Origin: Lytechinus pictus
Lineage: Eukaryota; Echinodermata; Echinoidea; Temnopleuroida; Toxopneustidae
Assembly (NCBI RefSeq): GCF_037042905.1
Contig: NC_087247.1
Coordinates: forward strand, 77,794,420 to 77,858,419
Direction: 5' to 3'
Length of the DNA stretch: 64,000 nt
In this document: one piece after another, positions 43,665 through 55,839 of the stretch
Numbering within the stretch: the first letter of the stretch is position 1
Layout of the letters: each line of letters begins with the position of its first letter
Made by a program: the position numbers and the translations under genes
The notes under the pieces: generated by a model
What the model was told of the DNA's origin: nothing
What the model saw: the letters and a program-made list of their open reading frames with translations, nothing else
Databases searched by the model: none

Positions 43665-44898
43665 CTGAAAATAATAATAACAAAGGGCGGCAGATTGTTA
43701 CAATTTTCTTGGAGAAAAAAATGCTTGTCCATATAATTGGGGAGGGAATGCCTTCAAAGCATCCAAAAGCTGCATTGGTGAAGTTGTCATAATTTGAAGC
43801 ATGATAAATTGATCTGTCGAATTAATTTCCAATTAAAAACTGATTAGATACAAAATATAATGAAGCCGATTTCATGCATTTTTACCACATACCAGATGAG
43901 TATATCTTTTAGAAACGTTCCAGTTCGTATACATCGAAAATGAGTATCATTAAGCCAAATCCAAATATTTTTAGATGATTTGCAAAGAGATATGTTTTGG
44001 AATTATTAAATGTTTGAATAAACGTTAACCCACAGCTTTAGAGCATATATTTATGGTTTGTTTCTTCTTTTGATTTGCCTCTTATTTGGTTTCAACTGCT
44101 CTATCAGTTAAATGTGCTTTGAAAGAATTTTCGTAGATAAGGGTGAAAAGGTGCGCTAAATAAGCAGCAAACAAAACTTGGCCAAAAATAACTTATATAG
44201 CCTAGATTTCATCAATATAGGCAGGAAATACTCTAAATGGTGTTTTTGTGCTCATTGTTATCAAAATAACAATTTTGTCAGTTGGAAAACAATAAAATGA
44301 TCAATCCTAAAAATACGTTCAATCGCTTGTCATCTCAACTCCGACCACATTGAATGACGACATACATGTATGGTGATAATTCAGAACGTTGAGAAGCACA
44401 ATCGAAGCCCATTATCGCGAATCACGAATTTGAGTGTTTATAAAGCAAAATACGTAGCCGGTTAATAGTGAAGATACATGAAATTTGCATTGTTGCATTT
44501 TGATTCTTCACAGCTTTTCAATGACCAATGACCATACATTATCACCGTTTATTGGCAAGTTAAGCATGTTAAGTGCACTGTTCAGCAGTTATGTGCACCG
44601 GTTTTATGTCCGTCATACTAATCACTTTTAGGCATCTACTTTTATCCTGCAATCTGACACAATTCACACCCACCAATTAAAAACCACCAAACAATTTTTG
44701 ACAGATTCTGACATGATGTTCTTAAAACAAATATAACTTTTCACCTTTTTCCCCCTTATATATTTTTTTTTCTTGGTCGTAAAACACTTCGGGAATAAAG
44801 CCCTAACCCCACCGTCATTATGTACGCCAGTGGCCTTTTTTTGGGGGTCTTTATTGGTTGTGGCAAGTAGAAAGTTTTATATAATCTATTCATCTTAC

Positions 44899-45071
44899 TT
44901 GTTATAATGCTGTCATCATCTGATTCAGATAAAGATTCACTACTTAAGCTAGGTTGCCTTTCACTACAAGGAGTCATTCCACCTTCATCATTCACGACTT
45001 CATTCATTCGTCCATCGTTCATGACGTCATTCAGAGAAGCATCCATATGAGGAGTGATAGTTGCATCAATC
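44899..45071 (-). CDS. EFCC1-like gene, exon 4 (acidic/serine-rich linker)
   Basis: The acceptor CATTGTTTCAG precedes GATTGATGCAAC, and the donor is AACAA|GTAAGA. 173 nt: one base completes a codon from exon 3 (GG+G), 57 codons follow (residues 364-420), and one base is left for exon 5 (A+GT, Ser). The segment is low-complexity and acidic: MDASLNDVMNDGRMNEVVND, then SLSSESLSESDDDSIIT, likely disordered between two coiled coils. Reading through the donor would add about 45 codons before a stop. Confidence 0.7.
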
Positions 45072-45399
45072 CTGAAACAATGATTCATACATATTGATCG
45101 GACCAAGTTATTTACAATTCGTGAAGTTTAAAACAATACATGGATTTGAGTAATTAGCCTATTGAAGATATAACAACCATTAAAATAAAGTTAAATCAAT
45201 ATATAAGAGGTGAAAAAAAGGAAATTTCTGATATTTTAAATATTCGCTTAATTTCACAACGTGGACAATAATGATGATGATGATGATAATGATAATGATA
45301 ATAATGGTGAATTCGTCCAGAGCGCATAAGTCCGTCTATGTACAATCATAGAAATTCATAAGGAGACTTCTTCTATATCATGTTCGGAGGTATCGGAAG

Positions 45400-45960
45400 A
45401 ACCAGTCATTTCAATTTCAATTTATTTTTATTTTCATTTTCAACAGAAGAACAAAGTAATGTGGTCAAAATAGTTACAATGAACTTATACAGACAAAATA
45501 AATTCAGGCATGTACAGTATATGATATTTATCTATAAGTAGAAGTATAACAAAACAGAGTATGTTATATAAGCAAAATATCATAACCATTATATAATAAA
45601 ATTCTGAGAAAATGGAGGGATCCTCTAAAAAGCAGTGCTTGTATTGTGTGGACCCCTTTAACATGTCTAAATAATTATTTTAGAATTGCCTACGAAGACA
45701 GAAAAAACAGAGAACAGCAGAACAAACAAAACAAAGAACAAGAAAACATGGAAAGACACACAAGGGGGATGAAAACAAAAAGGGAAAAGAGATAAAGAAA
45801 GATAATTGAGCAGGACTTCAACGCGCGGATAATAAAAAAATAAAAAATAAGTTAAAGAGGCATGAAATGGTGAAATAGATGATAAAGTTATTTAAAATTC
45901 AGTAAATGATGACCTGTATGATTTCAGGTCTAATCTATCCTTTTGGTCTAATTTTTTTCA
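45400..45960. other. Intronic repeat-like sequence
   Basis: TTTCAATTTCAATTTATTTTTA (about 45410) looks like the reversed tail of a CR1-like LINE, and an A-rich segment runs 45690-45860. No coding sequence is recognised. Confidence 0.35.
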
Positions 45961-46600
45961 TTACCAATTTCCTTTAATTGGAACCATGTATTTTATTTTT
46001 AAGTTGCATTTAATTGTTGATAAAAGAATTAGACAATTTAGTTTTAAATTTTTGAACAAGATTTTACCATCAAGAGACAATTTATTTGAGTGGCATGTAG
46101 TAGAAAACAACACATGTAATATTTGTGGAGAAGTTGATACCACTTTTCATTTTATATTGTATTGTAAATATGTTAGATTATTTTGGAAAATTATAGAAAG
46201 GTTGGTAATTTATATTTTCAAGATTACTATTTCTACAGAAGAAAATACATTAATTATAGGTTATGATCTGCAAAATTCGAGCAATGTTATGTGTAATCTA
46301 TCTTGTGTTATTTCTCAATTTGTTATTTATCGAAATTATATAAAAAGCATATTCAAAGGAAAACAAATATGATGCGAATTCTTTATGGATTGAATTCAAG
46401 CTTACTATGATTATTTATTTAGAAAGTTTATGTAAACAAAAAAGCAAGTTCGGAATTCTGAAAAAATGTGATATTCGAAAAATTATTGCATTATTGAATT
46501 TAATTGATTTTTTTAAAAAATTGTTTGTATATATATATATATGTACATGTTATTGTGAATAAATACCTCGATTAAGAGGATAAAAGAAAAAAAAAATCAT
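45960..46600 (+). pseudogene. 3' end of a LINE: C-terminal zf-RVT region of ORF2
   Basis: The frame 45986-46372 reads ..RIRQFSFKFLNKILPSRDNL, then FEWHVVENNTCNICGEVDTT and FHFILYCKYVRLFWKIIERL. This is the zinc-binding zf-RVT module (C-x2-C ... H-x4-C, then FW) found after the RT of many LINEs. A 1-bp shift near 46370 moves the frame, which then continues KYDANSLWIEFKLTMIIYLE and on to about 46530. AATAAATACC and an A run (to about 46597) follow. It is 5'-truncated with a lost reading frame, so it is dead, and is unrelated in type to the R2/R4-like array. Confidence 0.75.
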
Positions 46601-47290
46601 AAGGAGACAAATACATAATGTGTTACATTTTTATATAAAGTAGTCTATAAAACTTAATGATACGAAGCAAAGAACAGTAAAATAATTACAAAGTAAAAGA
46701 AAACATGTCTTAAAAACAGTTTGAATGAAGAGACAGACGAAGCTTGGCGGAATGGAAGGTGAAGACTTAAGCCAATGAGCAGAGGCGAAATGAGCCAAAA
46801 ATTTGATAGTGTCAGATTATGGCGTATCGGGCAAAATTTATAAAAAGTTTCAAGCGAGCAAGCGACCGAGCAAAAATTTCAACATCTTTAATACAAATAT
46901 CCCATTTTGTGATTGATTTTGACATAGTATTCAGAAAAAAGTGTCATTATAATCCACCTCTCTCTTTCATTTTTTGTCTGTAACGGCCCTATATTGGGGT
47001 TAGGAAAGAAAAGAGAGAGGTAGACTTGTGAACGGATACTCAGTACAACAAACCCTGACACTTTGATTAAATTTTATAATATCATTGAATTAATAAGTTC
47101 TTGTTCCAATATCAATTTACAACAGTGGAAAGGAGTTAATTTATTAATTACAAAAGCTTGGAAAACCTAATCGAACACTTGTGAGTTCAAAATACATTTG
47201 AGAGTTTGAATCATATATCAATTGAAGAGGAAATATATTCACGGACTAAATGAAACACCCACACCCAATCACACACACGCATTCACACGA
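46600..47290. other. Intronic, nothing recognised
   Basis: No exon or clear repeat is seen. Confidence 0.4.
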
Positions 47291-47293
47291 AAC

Positions 47294-47575
47294 CTGATTA
47301 TCAGTTCGCGGTAGGGTGGGGCCCCTTGGTTTTGAAACACGGTTCCAACTCTTGCCGGTGATGGCGCTGTCGATATTTCTGCGACAAATCGGTGAACGGT
47401 GTTGCGACGTCCCAAAACGACGACCTGGAGCTGTCCTTGATGATCAGTAATGGCTGCATAATCGTACCCGATAGGGTAGCCGACTCCAGTCCCGACGATG
47501 GAACTCACCGCAGTGAGTTTTTCAGTTACACCAAAAAGGACGACTTCTCTATACGTCTCATAAGTTAAATAATTA
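47294..47575 (-). CDS. Candidate cassette exon or alternative first exon
   Basis: The stretch between CTTCAG|T (acceptor) and ATCAG|GTTTCG (weak donor) is open for 94 codons: NYLTYETYREVVLFGVTEKL, then TAVSSIVGTGVGYPIGYDYA and on to PPYRELIIRF. It is 282 nt, phase 2 in and phase 2 out, exactly the phase of the intron between exons 3 and 4, so it could be included without a frame change. I do not recognise the sequence and it has no coiled-coil character. A perfect internal donor, GCG|GTGAGT (exon ending 47509), offers another reading: a 5' UTR exon starting at the promoter-like region upstream. Either, or neither, may be right. Confidence 0.35.
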
Positions 47576-47589
47576 CTGAAGACTTCAAA

Positions 47590-47960
47590 AAATAAGATTC
47601 ATTTGGTGCTGACTAAATAACTCGAAGATACAACTCAGGAAACATGAAAATGGCGACTGGCAGGAATTAAACTAAGACGACTACATGTCTTCACTCAACG
47701 ATAGCAAAAAACGTAGTGCCTGCTACTAGCTTGTACGCCAACCAATACACCTTACCCGACGTATCAACTTGGGCGTGGCACATACGTGTACGTATATACA
47801 TTCGTACAGATTCAATTACGAGCCACGTACGCTCGGTGAACTAATTTGCATAATTACCATAGCGACGAGCGCTAAGAAAGAAAATCGGCGGCAATTCGCC
47901 ACGAAGCAATTTTGCTATACATTTGAATTGGCCCGATCATTGACCAGTATTTTGTTTAAA
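47590..47960 (-). promoter_or_regulatory. Possible internal promoter (CpG-richer segment with an octamer motif)
   Basis: This stretch has noticeably more CpG than the surroundings. On the minus strand it contains ATGCAAAT (octamer, 47844-47851) and CGCCATTTTC (YY1-like, about 47650-47660), then a GTGAGT donor at 47508. Upstream-to-downstream order fits a minus-strand start site within the intron of the EFCC1-like gene. There is no direct evidence of transcription. Confidence 0.3.
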
Positions 47961-49890
47961 CGTAAATATTAAGAAATCTTTTCCTCGGTTAAATTTTGGG
48001 AGATAAAAGAAAAATATATTTAAAAAACGATGACAATTTAGGAACTTGACTAGTGACATTGTCCTTTTCCATTTTTTTTTTTTTTTTTTTTTTTGGGGGG
48101 GGGGGTGGGAGCGCTCCCAAGCCCCTCAACCCATCTGTACGCCACTGTCAATGAGAGAGTTGATGATGTCCCGTAATCTTTTTTTTAATTTTAATTTGGA
48201 ACTTTTCATTTTTTGCAAACTGCGATCTGGATTAAAATATGTAAGATAATTTTGATTTCCAGGAATGAAACCTCTTGTACATCATAACAGGAAAATCAAA
48301 TAGTTCATAATTCATATGATACAAGAGAATATTTTGTAAGTGTATAATTTTATCAGTTTCTTCAACTGTTTGCCTTTTAATTCTGTGCATCATTAAGTTT
48401 GTGAAATTAATCAAAACTTCAACATGCAATAATTTTCTTATCTATGTTACATATAAGAAGAATTGGAAGAGCAATTACATTCATTTATTTAGTTATTTCC
48501 TCTTTAAGGATATTTATAGTCTAGAACTATAAAGAACATTCGAGAATGTCTTTGTAAAAGCTTTTGTTATGCAGCCCTCGCCTATTTAAAGGCCAAGGAG
48601 TTTTATTTTTTGAATAGGGAAAAGCAGACAATAGATTCCTCAGGCAGTGGCACAGAACAATAGAATTAGCTAAGTTGTTTATTTCACTGAGGTCATTCAA
48701 AAATGTTTTAGAAATGTAAAATGCTCCAGAAAGAAGGAGAATGTTCATTCTAAAGGCAATACTAGAAATGTCTAGAATAGTTGAAATGTGTCTATATAAA
48801 GGTGGCAGTTTCTTCAATCACATCATATTAGATCACTTGATCATATCAGATCACTTCATCAAATCAGATCAGAACTCAGAGTTTCACGCCAGACTTTATG
48901 TCAGAGCAGAGTTTATTTCCACCCGGAATATGTATCTTCTGTGGAATTATTTGCACGCCATCAATAAACTGTTTGCAGTTATTTTGAGAGAGGAATTCTC
49001 AGTTCTCATCGAGATTATCAACATCATCAACCTGTTTAATGAACGCTTTTTTCAACCCATGGATTGCTGAATTTGACCGTTAATCATCATCAACATCGTC
49101 TTCACGGACATTTTAACTCGTTACAGTGACTCTCATAATTCATCGTGCTTCAACATCAGTTTCATCATCGCCATCATTGTGAACTTATCTTCGCCAACCA
49201 ACTGGGAGTTTATTTGGATTTACTATTATAACCCTGGATTTTACATCGGACACTTCAAGAGATTGATGTAAGATATTTTGTTTTAATTTTGTTTAATAAG
49301 TACATGATTTATTTCCTGTAATAAAAAAAAAGGAAATCAAGTTTAAACTTTAAAATCTCAATTTCTGATTGTTATTTGTTGCAGTATCGTAACATCTAAC
49401 ATCCGATTTGATGAACTTTTCATTGTTAATTCCAAAAGACACTTTTTGCAATAAATTTGTTACGTCAACATGTATACGGTTCGCATCTTGACGTTTTACG
49501 GCTATTCGGTTTTTACCTATTCATACTGTATCATTAGGCTTAACTTTTTATTCTTTTTTTTTAATTGATTTTTGGGGGACATTTTTTAAAGGAATATCAT
49601 GAATATGAGGGCGTCATCTGGATATCAAAACGTATTGCATCTCGCGGAGAAGGCGCTTGAGAAATCATTGAGAAAATGAAATAAATTAGAAATATTGTAT
49701 AACCTCATGATGATCCCTTAGCGAAGAATGTTGACTTAAGGATATTCATTTGAGGGCTTTGAAAACAAGGTGCCTTTCTAAAATCACTACCCTCTCTGAA
49801 GCAAATAATTTGATTATGGATTGAGGTTAGAGCACTGTGTATAATTTGAAACGCCAAATTCATAGACGGGTCCAGGGGGAGCCCGAGGGG
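47961..49890. other. Intronic, no convincing exon
   Basis: T and G runs lie at 48073-48106. 48830-49260 has many TCATCATC/ATCAGATCA repeats and could belong to a decayed LTR or repeat, but I found no paired ends. Frames here lack splice-site support. Confidence 0.35.
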
Positions 49891-50073
49891 CACGCCCCAC
49901 CCCCCCCCCCCCCTATTGGCGGAGCAAAAAAAAGGGGGAGATAAAAAGAAAAAGAAGGCAAAAGACAGGAGAAAAAAAGAAGGGAAAACACAAAATGAGG
50001 AAAAAGAGTGAAGAAAATAAGATGAAGGGAAGGCTTGAAAAATAATGATAAAACACGTGAATCGCCTCTGGCA

Positions 50074-51115
50074 GTCTCACCTGCATCACGCGATTCAATA
50101 TCGCAGCAGTGCTGACTTTGAAAACTGCTATAAAATAATTATTCACAAAAAACACCATTCAGATAATGATACCATACTATGTTCATTGACAATAAATGAC
50201 ATTTGACCTTGATCATGCGACCTAAGACTTGTCAGTGATACTTGATTACCCCTATATCCACATTTTATAAACTATATCTATAAACTTGGAAAGTTATGAC
50301 AGCAATTAATAATTATCTCCAACGTGGCAAAAATTTATTGACCTTAAATGACCTTTGACTTTGGTCATGTGACCTGAAACTGGCATGAGATGTTCAGTGA
50401 TACTTGATTACTCTTTTGTCTAAGTTTCATGAACTAGACCAATGCACTTACGAAGGTATGGGTAATTCAACAAATACACCCAACATGGCCAAAATTCATT
50501 GACCTTAAAGACATTTGACCTTGATTATGTGACCTGGAACTCGCACAGAATGTCTTTCAAAGAGTTGCAATTGATCCGATTAATCGCAACTATGGACGGC
50601 CAGCAACATCAACATGTATTATGCATGTTTGTTAAAAATATTTTTTCACTATGACGTATACTCCTGCAGTCGTTGTTTTCTTGAAAATTCACTGTGCTTC
50701 TCTTTGTTTACAAAGGACATTGTGCCAATTTTCTATAGAAAAAATTATGACAGTGATGGATTTCCATAGAGTTACGATTGATTTGATCAATCGTAACCCT
50801 TTGTAAGACGGGGTCCTGATTATTTTTATGTCCAAGTTTTATAAATCAGATCCATAAACTGTCAAAGTTATGATGGTAATTCAACAGACTTGGCCAAAGT
50901 TGATCGACCCTAAATGACTTTTGACCTTGGTCATGTGACCTAAAACTCAAGCAGGATGTTCAGTAATGTTTGATTACCCTTATGTACAAGTTTCAAGAAC
51001 GAGGTTCATATACTGTCATTTAAAAGAAACGTAACCTTCGGTTAAGATTTGGTGTTGACGCCGCCGCCGTCGGAAAAGCGGCGCCTGTAGTCTCACTCTG
51101 CTATGCAGGTGAGAC
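50074..51115. mobile_element. 1-kb element with 13-bp terminal inverted repeats and internal tandem repeats
   Basis: The ends GTCTCACCTGCAT (50074-50086) and ATGCAGGTGAGAC (51103-51115) are exact inverses. The interior has about five copies of a roughly 180-bp unit: TTCATTGACCTTAAATGACC, TTTGACCTTGGTCATGTGAC, GATACTTGATTACTC, AAGTTTCATGAACTAGA and CCATAAAC..AAAGTTATGA. A GC-rich GCCGCCGCCGTCGGAAAAGC segment precedes the right end. Parts of the same unit occur near 39734, 40600 and 42900. Confidence 0.7.
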
Positions 51116-52450
51116 AAAAAAAAAATGTCATGTCACTGTATAAAATGTTCGCTCGCACTTCGCGCTCGCGTTGCCTTTTAGGTGATTTAAATATCTTGCT
51201 CAATATGGAGCTTAAAATATTAAATTTAAAAGTCAATATACAAAGCATATTTAAATTAGGAAATCGAACTTTCATTATTTTGTTTGATTTACACATTGAT
51301 TTTTAAAAAGTGCTCTGTAAAAATTATGTTTTATCATATTCTGAATATTAGCATTTTCTACTCGCGCAGGTACCTATTATTTTCCTATATTCCTTAAAGT
51401 TCTCAAAATATTCCTATTCTGATTGGTGAGTTATGTATATCTCAATATCAATTTTATAACAAACTACTTAAATCCCGATTTCATGACAGTTTATCAAATA
51501 TTACGGCTCGCGATTTCCGCTCGCATTGCTTGTTGAAAATAATTATATGCAACTCATGCATCTTATTCATAATTACAAAAGTGCTATAAATGTCCAGTTT
51601 TCAGGCCATAATATTAACAGGTTTTGCGCTCTCATTAGGCTTATTGGATTAATAAATGAGATATTAATTTAATAATCAAATTTTTTCAGACTGGAAAATC
51701 GACAAGTTTCATCTAGGAAGAGCTAAGGAAGAGAAATAGGAAATTGGACATCATCATTCATATGATGACATAATGTTCTTTGAATGCCCCTGTCCTATGT
51801 CAAAACTCAAAGTAATAATAATGAAACATATCAGCTCTTTTTTTTAAACATTGATCCCATACCCACCTCACAATTTTCCTACAAAGTGCTTGAAAAACAG
51901 AGCTTAAATTGACCCTTTTTCAGATCGGAATATCAAATATTTTAAGCTCGCGATTTATTAATTTTCATGATTAAAAAAAGGGTATTTAGAATGCCAATAT
52001 TCTAGGTCGAAATATGAAACACGCTTGCGCATGTTAATTCAAATACGCAGCTTGTTCTTATTCAATAGTTACTTTAAAAATCATCCAGTTTCGCAGTTGC
52101 GCTCGCGTTATAAATGTAAAAAGATTTCCAATTACTCATAATTTTCTTGATTTACAAAACATGAAGAGAGTTTCCCATTTTTGGTGTAAATCTCGATATT
52201 TTCGGCTCGCGCTTCGCATCAATTGTTTAATTATATACTTATCCTTTTCACGATTACAAAAAGTGCTTTCCATTCTTCAGGTAAAAATGTAAACATTTTC
52301 AGCTTGCCCTTTGCGCTCGCATTATTTGATTGTTGAAATAATTATGTAACGCCTTCGTGGCTAACTGCAAGCAGCTGTTAAGATCCTTTTTTGATCAGAT
52401 CAAAACGTAAATTAAAAATTTCTGCTCGCGCTTCGCGCTCGCAGTGATGA
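51116..52450. repeat. Degenerate repeats around CGCTTCGCGCTCGC
   Basis: About seven diverged copies of a roughly 150-180-bp unit are marked by TCGCACTTCGCGCTCGCG (51151), GGCTCGCGATTTCCGCTCGC (51506), CGCAGTTGCGCTCGCG (52092), CGGCTCGCGCTTCGCATC (52203), CTTTGCGCTCGCA (52308) and GCTCGCGCTTCGCGCTCGCA (52424), with TTATTCATAATTACAAAAGT between them. A similar block lies at 62620-63250 and shorter traces near 6550. No coding sequence. Confidence 0.6.
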
Positions 52451-52590
52451 TTTACATCTAATTTAGGATCACAAACATTGCCTAGAATGTTACAATTTTA
52501 GGACGAAATACATGAAATAAAAAATAAGGCTTATGAGATTATTATATGTTTATGTTGATTTAAAAGAATAAAGCTTAGTAGTGACTTTAA

Positions 52591-53171
52591 AGGGATGGTC
52601 CTGTCTGAAAGTATTTATAGCTTAATAAATAGAATAGAATTCAATGAGCGAAATGCCGAAAATTTCATTAAAATCGGATAACAAATAACAAAGTTATTGA
52701 ATTTTAAAGTTTAGCAATATTTTGTGAACATAGTCGTCATGAATATTCATTAGGTGGGCTGATGATGTCACATCTGCACTTGTTCTTTTGTATTTTATTA
52801 TATGAAATTAGGTTTATTCAAAAATTTTCCTCCAAGAACTCGAAAAATTGGATTAACACTGACTTTGGGCATTAGATATTTATTGCTGCAACTTATTTCA
52901 TTATAAGGGAGACATATTACTCACACAAGTACGAAATAATGAAAAAAAAATGATTTTATGTAATAACAGAAGAAAACGGAAAGTGGGGATGTGACATCAT
53001 AAGCCAACATAATTAACATTCATGACGACTGTTTTCACAAAATATTGCTAAACTTTAAACTTCAATAACTTTATTATTTGTTATCTGATTTTGATGAAAT
53101 TTTCGGCATCTTGCTAAGTTAATTCTACTCTATGTATTAAGATATAAATATTTTCAGCCCGGACCATCTCT
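52591..53171. mobile_element. 581-bp palindromic MITE with TTAA target duplication
   Basis: TTAA (52587-52590) precedes AGGGATGGTCC, and GGACCATCTCT is followed by TTAA (53172-53175). The arms are about 200 bp: CATGAATATTCATTAGGTGG and AAAGTTTAGCAATATTTTGT on the left recur inverted on the right. The TTAA duplication is the piggyBac signature. Non-coding. Confidence 0.8.
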
Positions 53172-53559
53172 TTAAGGGTTACCCCTACAAAGAAACAAAC
53201 AAAAATCAACTTCGAGCGGCCGATCGGGGAAAACGTGGCTGAAAAAAATCCCTGCCCCCCTATTGGCGAAGCCTGAAATTACCCAGGCTCGAATCTATCA
53301 GTCTTACCCAAATCCAAAGATATAATATGCATTTGAGAAGGTACTTGGAATAAAATATAAATAATGGAATGTCAACGAACTCTACATTGGAACGGGTTAG
53401 GTTATTATCAGACGAATACGTTAAATCAAATCAAAAGATTATCCAAAAGATTAAAAAGATAATTTCACAGGATCAAAGTTAAGTGAATTGAGAAGGATTT
53501 AGTGGCGCCTTTATATTAGAGCGAAGAGGCTATGATTAAATAACAGCAAATTAACCTCC

Positions 53560-53690
53560 CCCATCTCTCCCTCTCCCTCTCTCTCTCCCCCTCCCTCTCT
53601 CTCTCTCCCTCATTCTTTCTCTACCTTTCTCTCTTACTCCTTTCTTATCCACTCCTCTCTCTCTCTCTCTTTTTATTTTATTTTATTTTT
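53560..53690. repeat. (CT)n-rich microsatellite
   Basis: CTCTCCCTCTCTCTCTCCCC and similar tracts, then TTTTATTTTATTTTATTTTT. Confidence 0.85.
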
Positions 53691-53896
53691 TACAAATATT
53701 CGTGAAATATTATTCAGCAAATCAGCCACCTCCCTCGATTCAAATAGTTTAGTAAAATTAGTTTATGACAATAACTTTAGTGATAATGAATATGTTATTT
53801 ATAAGGGAAAAAAACAATACTTGCATATTATGCTCAATTAAAACCATGCAATATTACTCGGCATACAAAATGAAATTGTGTTATTCATTTACTCAC

Positions 53897-54296
53897 CCTT
53901 TGTCACATTTTTCTGGAGCTTTGTTTTTCAGCTTTTCTTGCCAGAGTTCAGCTTCCATTTGTTGGGTAAAGAGAATAGCTTCCTCAAGTTGTTTGTCCCT
54001 GCTTTCTCGCAACCAAATCATTTCTTTTACAAGTTTTTTAACTCTTGTCGACTCCTTCTCATTGTAGTCAATACTCCTCGTTTGTTTATTGCCATCATTG
54101 ACCATCTCATCACTCTGATTGATTTTTGTAATCTCTACAGTCATAGCGAGGCATTTAGCGTCGCATGTCTGCAGTGCTCTTCGCATATCTTCTACAACTT
54201 CTCGTAGACAGTTGTTTTCTGCTCTTAGAGTAGCCACCTCTTCGTTTCGTGTCAAAATTGGCCTACCGTCTTTTAGTTTGGAGTAGTGCTCTTCAT
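53897..54296 (-). CDS. EFCC1-like gene, exon 3 (coiled coil)
   Basis: The acceptor CTATTTTTGTTCATAG precedes ATGAAGAGCACT, and the donor is AAAGG|GTGAGT. 400 nt: two bases complete Asp 230 (G+AT), 132 codons follow (residues 231-362), and two bases are carried to exon 4. It reads EEHYSKLKDGRPILTRNEEV, ATLRAENNCLREVVEDMRRA, then STRVKKLVKEMIWLRESRDK and LEEAILFTQQMEAELWQEKL. Heptad leucines and the charge pattern predict two coiled-coil stretches with a short acidic break between them. Confidence 0.8.
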
Positions 54297-55271
54297 CTAT
54301 GAACAAAAATAGTGATTACAAATTGTGATTAAGAACTTATTAGGGTTTCGAATAAATGACAACAAAAGTTTGTTAAGCAATTTGGTAAAAATATATTGCA
54401 GTAAAAAATAAACCGGAAAGGAATTTATAGGAAATAAGCTGTTTACTACATGAACTTAACAGTAGTTGTTTAACAGTCTAAACAACCGTGCTTAATGTAA
54501 TGATCATAGAATGTTAGAAATCTTGTTTGTTCAAACACTGTCTTGTTTAAGCTGTTAAATAACTACTGCATAAAGTACATTATAGTTAAAATCATTGTAT
54601 AAAATAAATAAGGGAGTATGAAACCCTGGATCAAGAGAGTTTGCATGGAAAAAGAAATAAAAGAAACAAATAAAGGAAAGTTTGAAAACAATTATCAATG
54701 AGAAAGTGATGAGAATTTGAATATTGAGATTATTAATGCTACAGAGATCCTTCATTGGGAATGCGACCATGCGCGATGACGTAACAGAGGTACAACTCTT
54801 CCCTCAGTCTGTACACTAATAATATAACCTAAAGCATTATTTTTTTTCCTAATTCTAATAAAAGTATAAACTCGTTGTCTATCACATTTTATGAAACTTC
54901 TTTTACATGTCCCCCATAAAGGAAAACACCTGATTATTCGCAGACTTGATAAAAGTGAAGTAATAATGAGTTTATATACAGCACTCATATTGCTTGCAGT
55001 GCAAATGGGACGATGTCCACATTATTGTGATCTCAACATTCAAATTCTTCTAACTTTCTTCTAATTATTTTTAAAAACTTGTATTGATTTGTTTCATTGA
55101 TTTTTCTTCTTTTTTACAAGCTAATTTAGGCAGAAAAGTGTTTGAGGTGAATTGCATTAAAAGAGAGAAACAATACGGGTTACTTTTTAGAATTAGGGAC
55201 ATGTATACATGCGTTAATTACGCGTAAAACGTAAAATCAGCTATTAAACATTAAAGAAACGTTCAGCTTAC

Positions 55272-55839
55272 CTTTACACATGGGTATTTTACCATGCTTG
55301 TAGAGTACAGAGTGGAATACTTCTAAAGGAGATCGACAATGAAAGCATTCGGTACACATCTGACGTAACAACAATCCTTTCCTGTCAGGAATATTGATAC
55401 CAGCTTCAACCATCTCATCATCAGTTTTCCATCTATTCTCATTTCTTTCATTTTGGTCATCAACCTTGCAACTTTCTTCACTTATTTTAGCAAAGATATT
55501 GATGAGCCGTGAATGGAAATCTTGAAATCCAATCTCGTCATCATGAATTCCTCTCTCCTTATTCACACTATCTTCATCAGCTCCTAGAAGCTGACAGAGT
55601 ATATAAAAGTCATTCCATGAAATAGTTTCTTTTTCTCCACCATCTCTATTTGTATTGGTGATGTGATCCCTGTTGCCAAGGTGAAAAAATATTTCTTGGA
55701 TATATTGATCAATGCCAGTAGAGAGGACAATGATTTCATTACTGATGTTTGGTTCTTGAGTCTGATGGCTGTAAGCATGAGATAAAGCAATCGTCAACCA
55801 CTGAGATCGCTGAGTTGAAACAATCATACTTCGGGGCTT
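55272..55839 (-). CDS. EFCC1: EFCC1-like gene, exon 2 (EF-hand-like N-terminal region)
   Basis: The acceptor TTATTTGTTTTTTCAG precedes AAGCCCCGAAG, and the donor is GTAAAG|GTAAGC. 568 nt gives residues 41-229 plus one base. Residues 50-126 read QRSQWLTIALSHAYSHQTQE, NEIIVLSTGIDQYIQEIFFH (74-93) and TISWNDFYILCQLLGADED, followed by DEIGFQDFHSRLINIFAKI. The helix-loop-helix layout with N/D-rich loops looks like degenerate EF-hands without a full DxDxDG loop. The block 'NEI.VL.TG.DQY.QE.F.HL' with a WNDF..LCQ.LG partner is what leads me to EFCC1 (formerly CCDC48); this rests on recollection of the family, not on an alignment. A Cys cluster CTECFHC lies near the exon end. Function of the family is poorly known. 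Confidence 0.7.

Noticed and set aside
45986-46372. Host zinc-finger exon
   Set aside because: The C-x2-C..H-x4-C..FW pattern is the zf-RVT tail of a LINE, followed by a frameshifted continuation and an A-rich 3' end.
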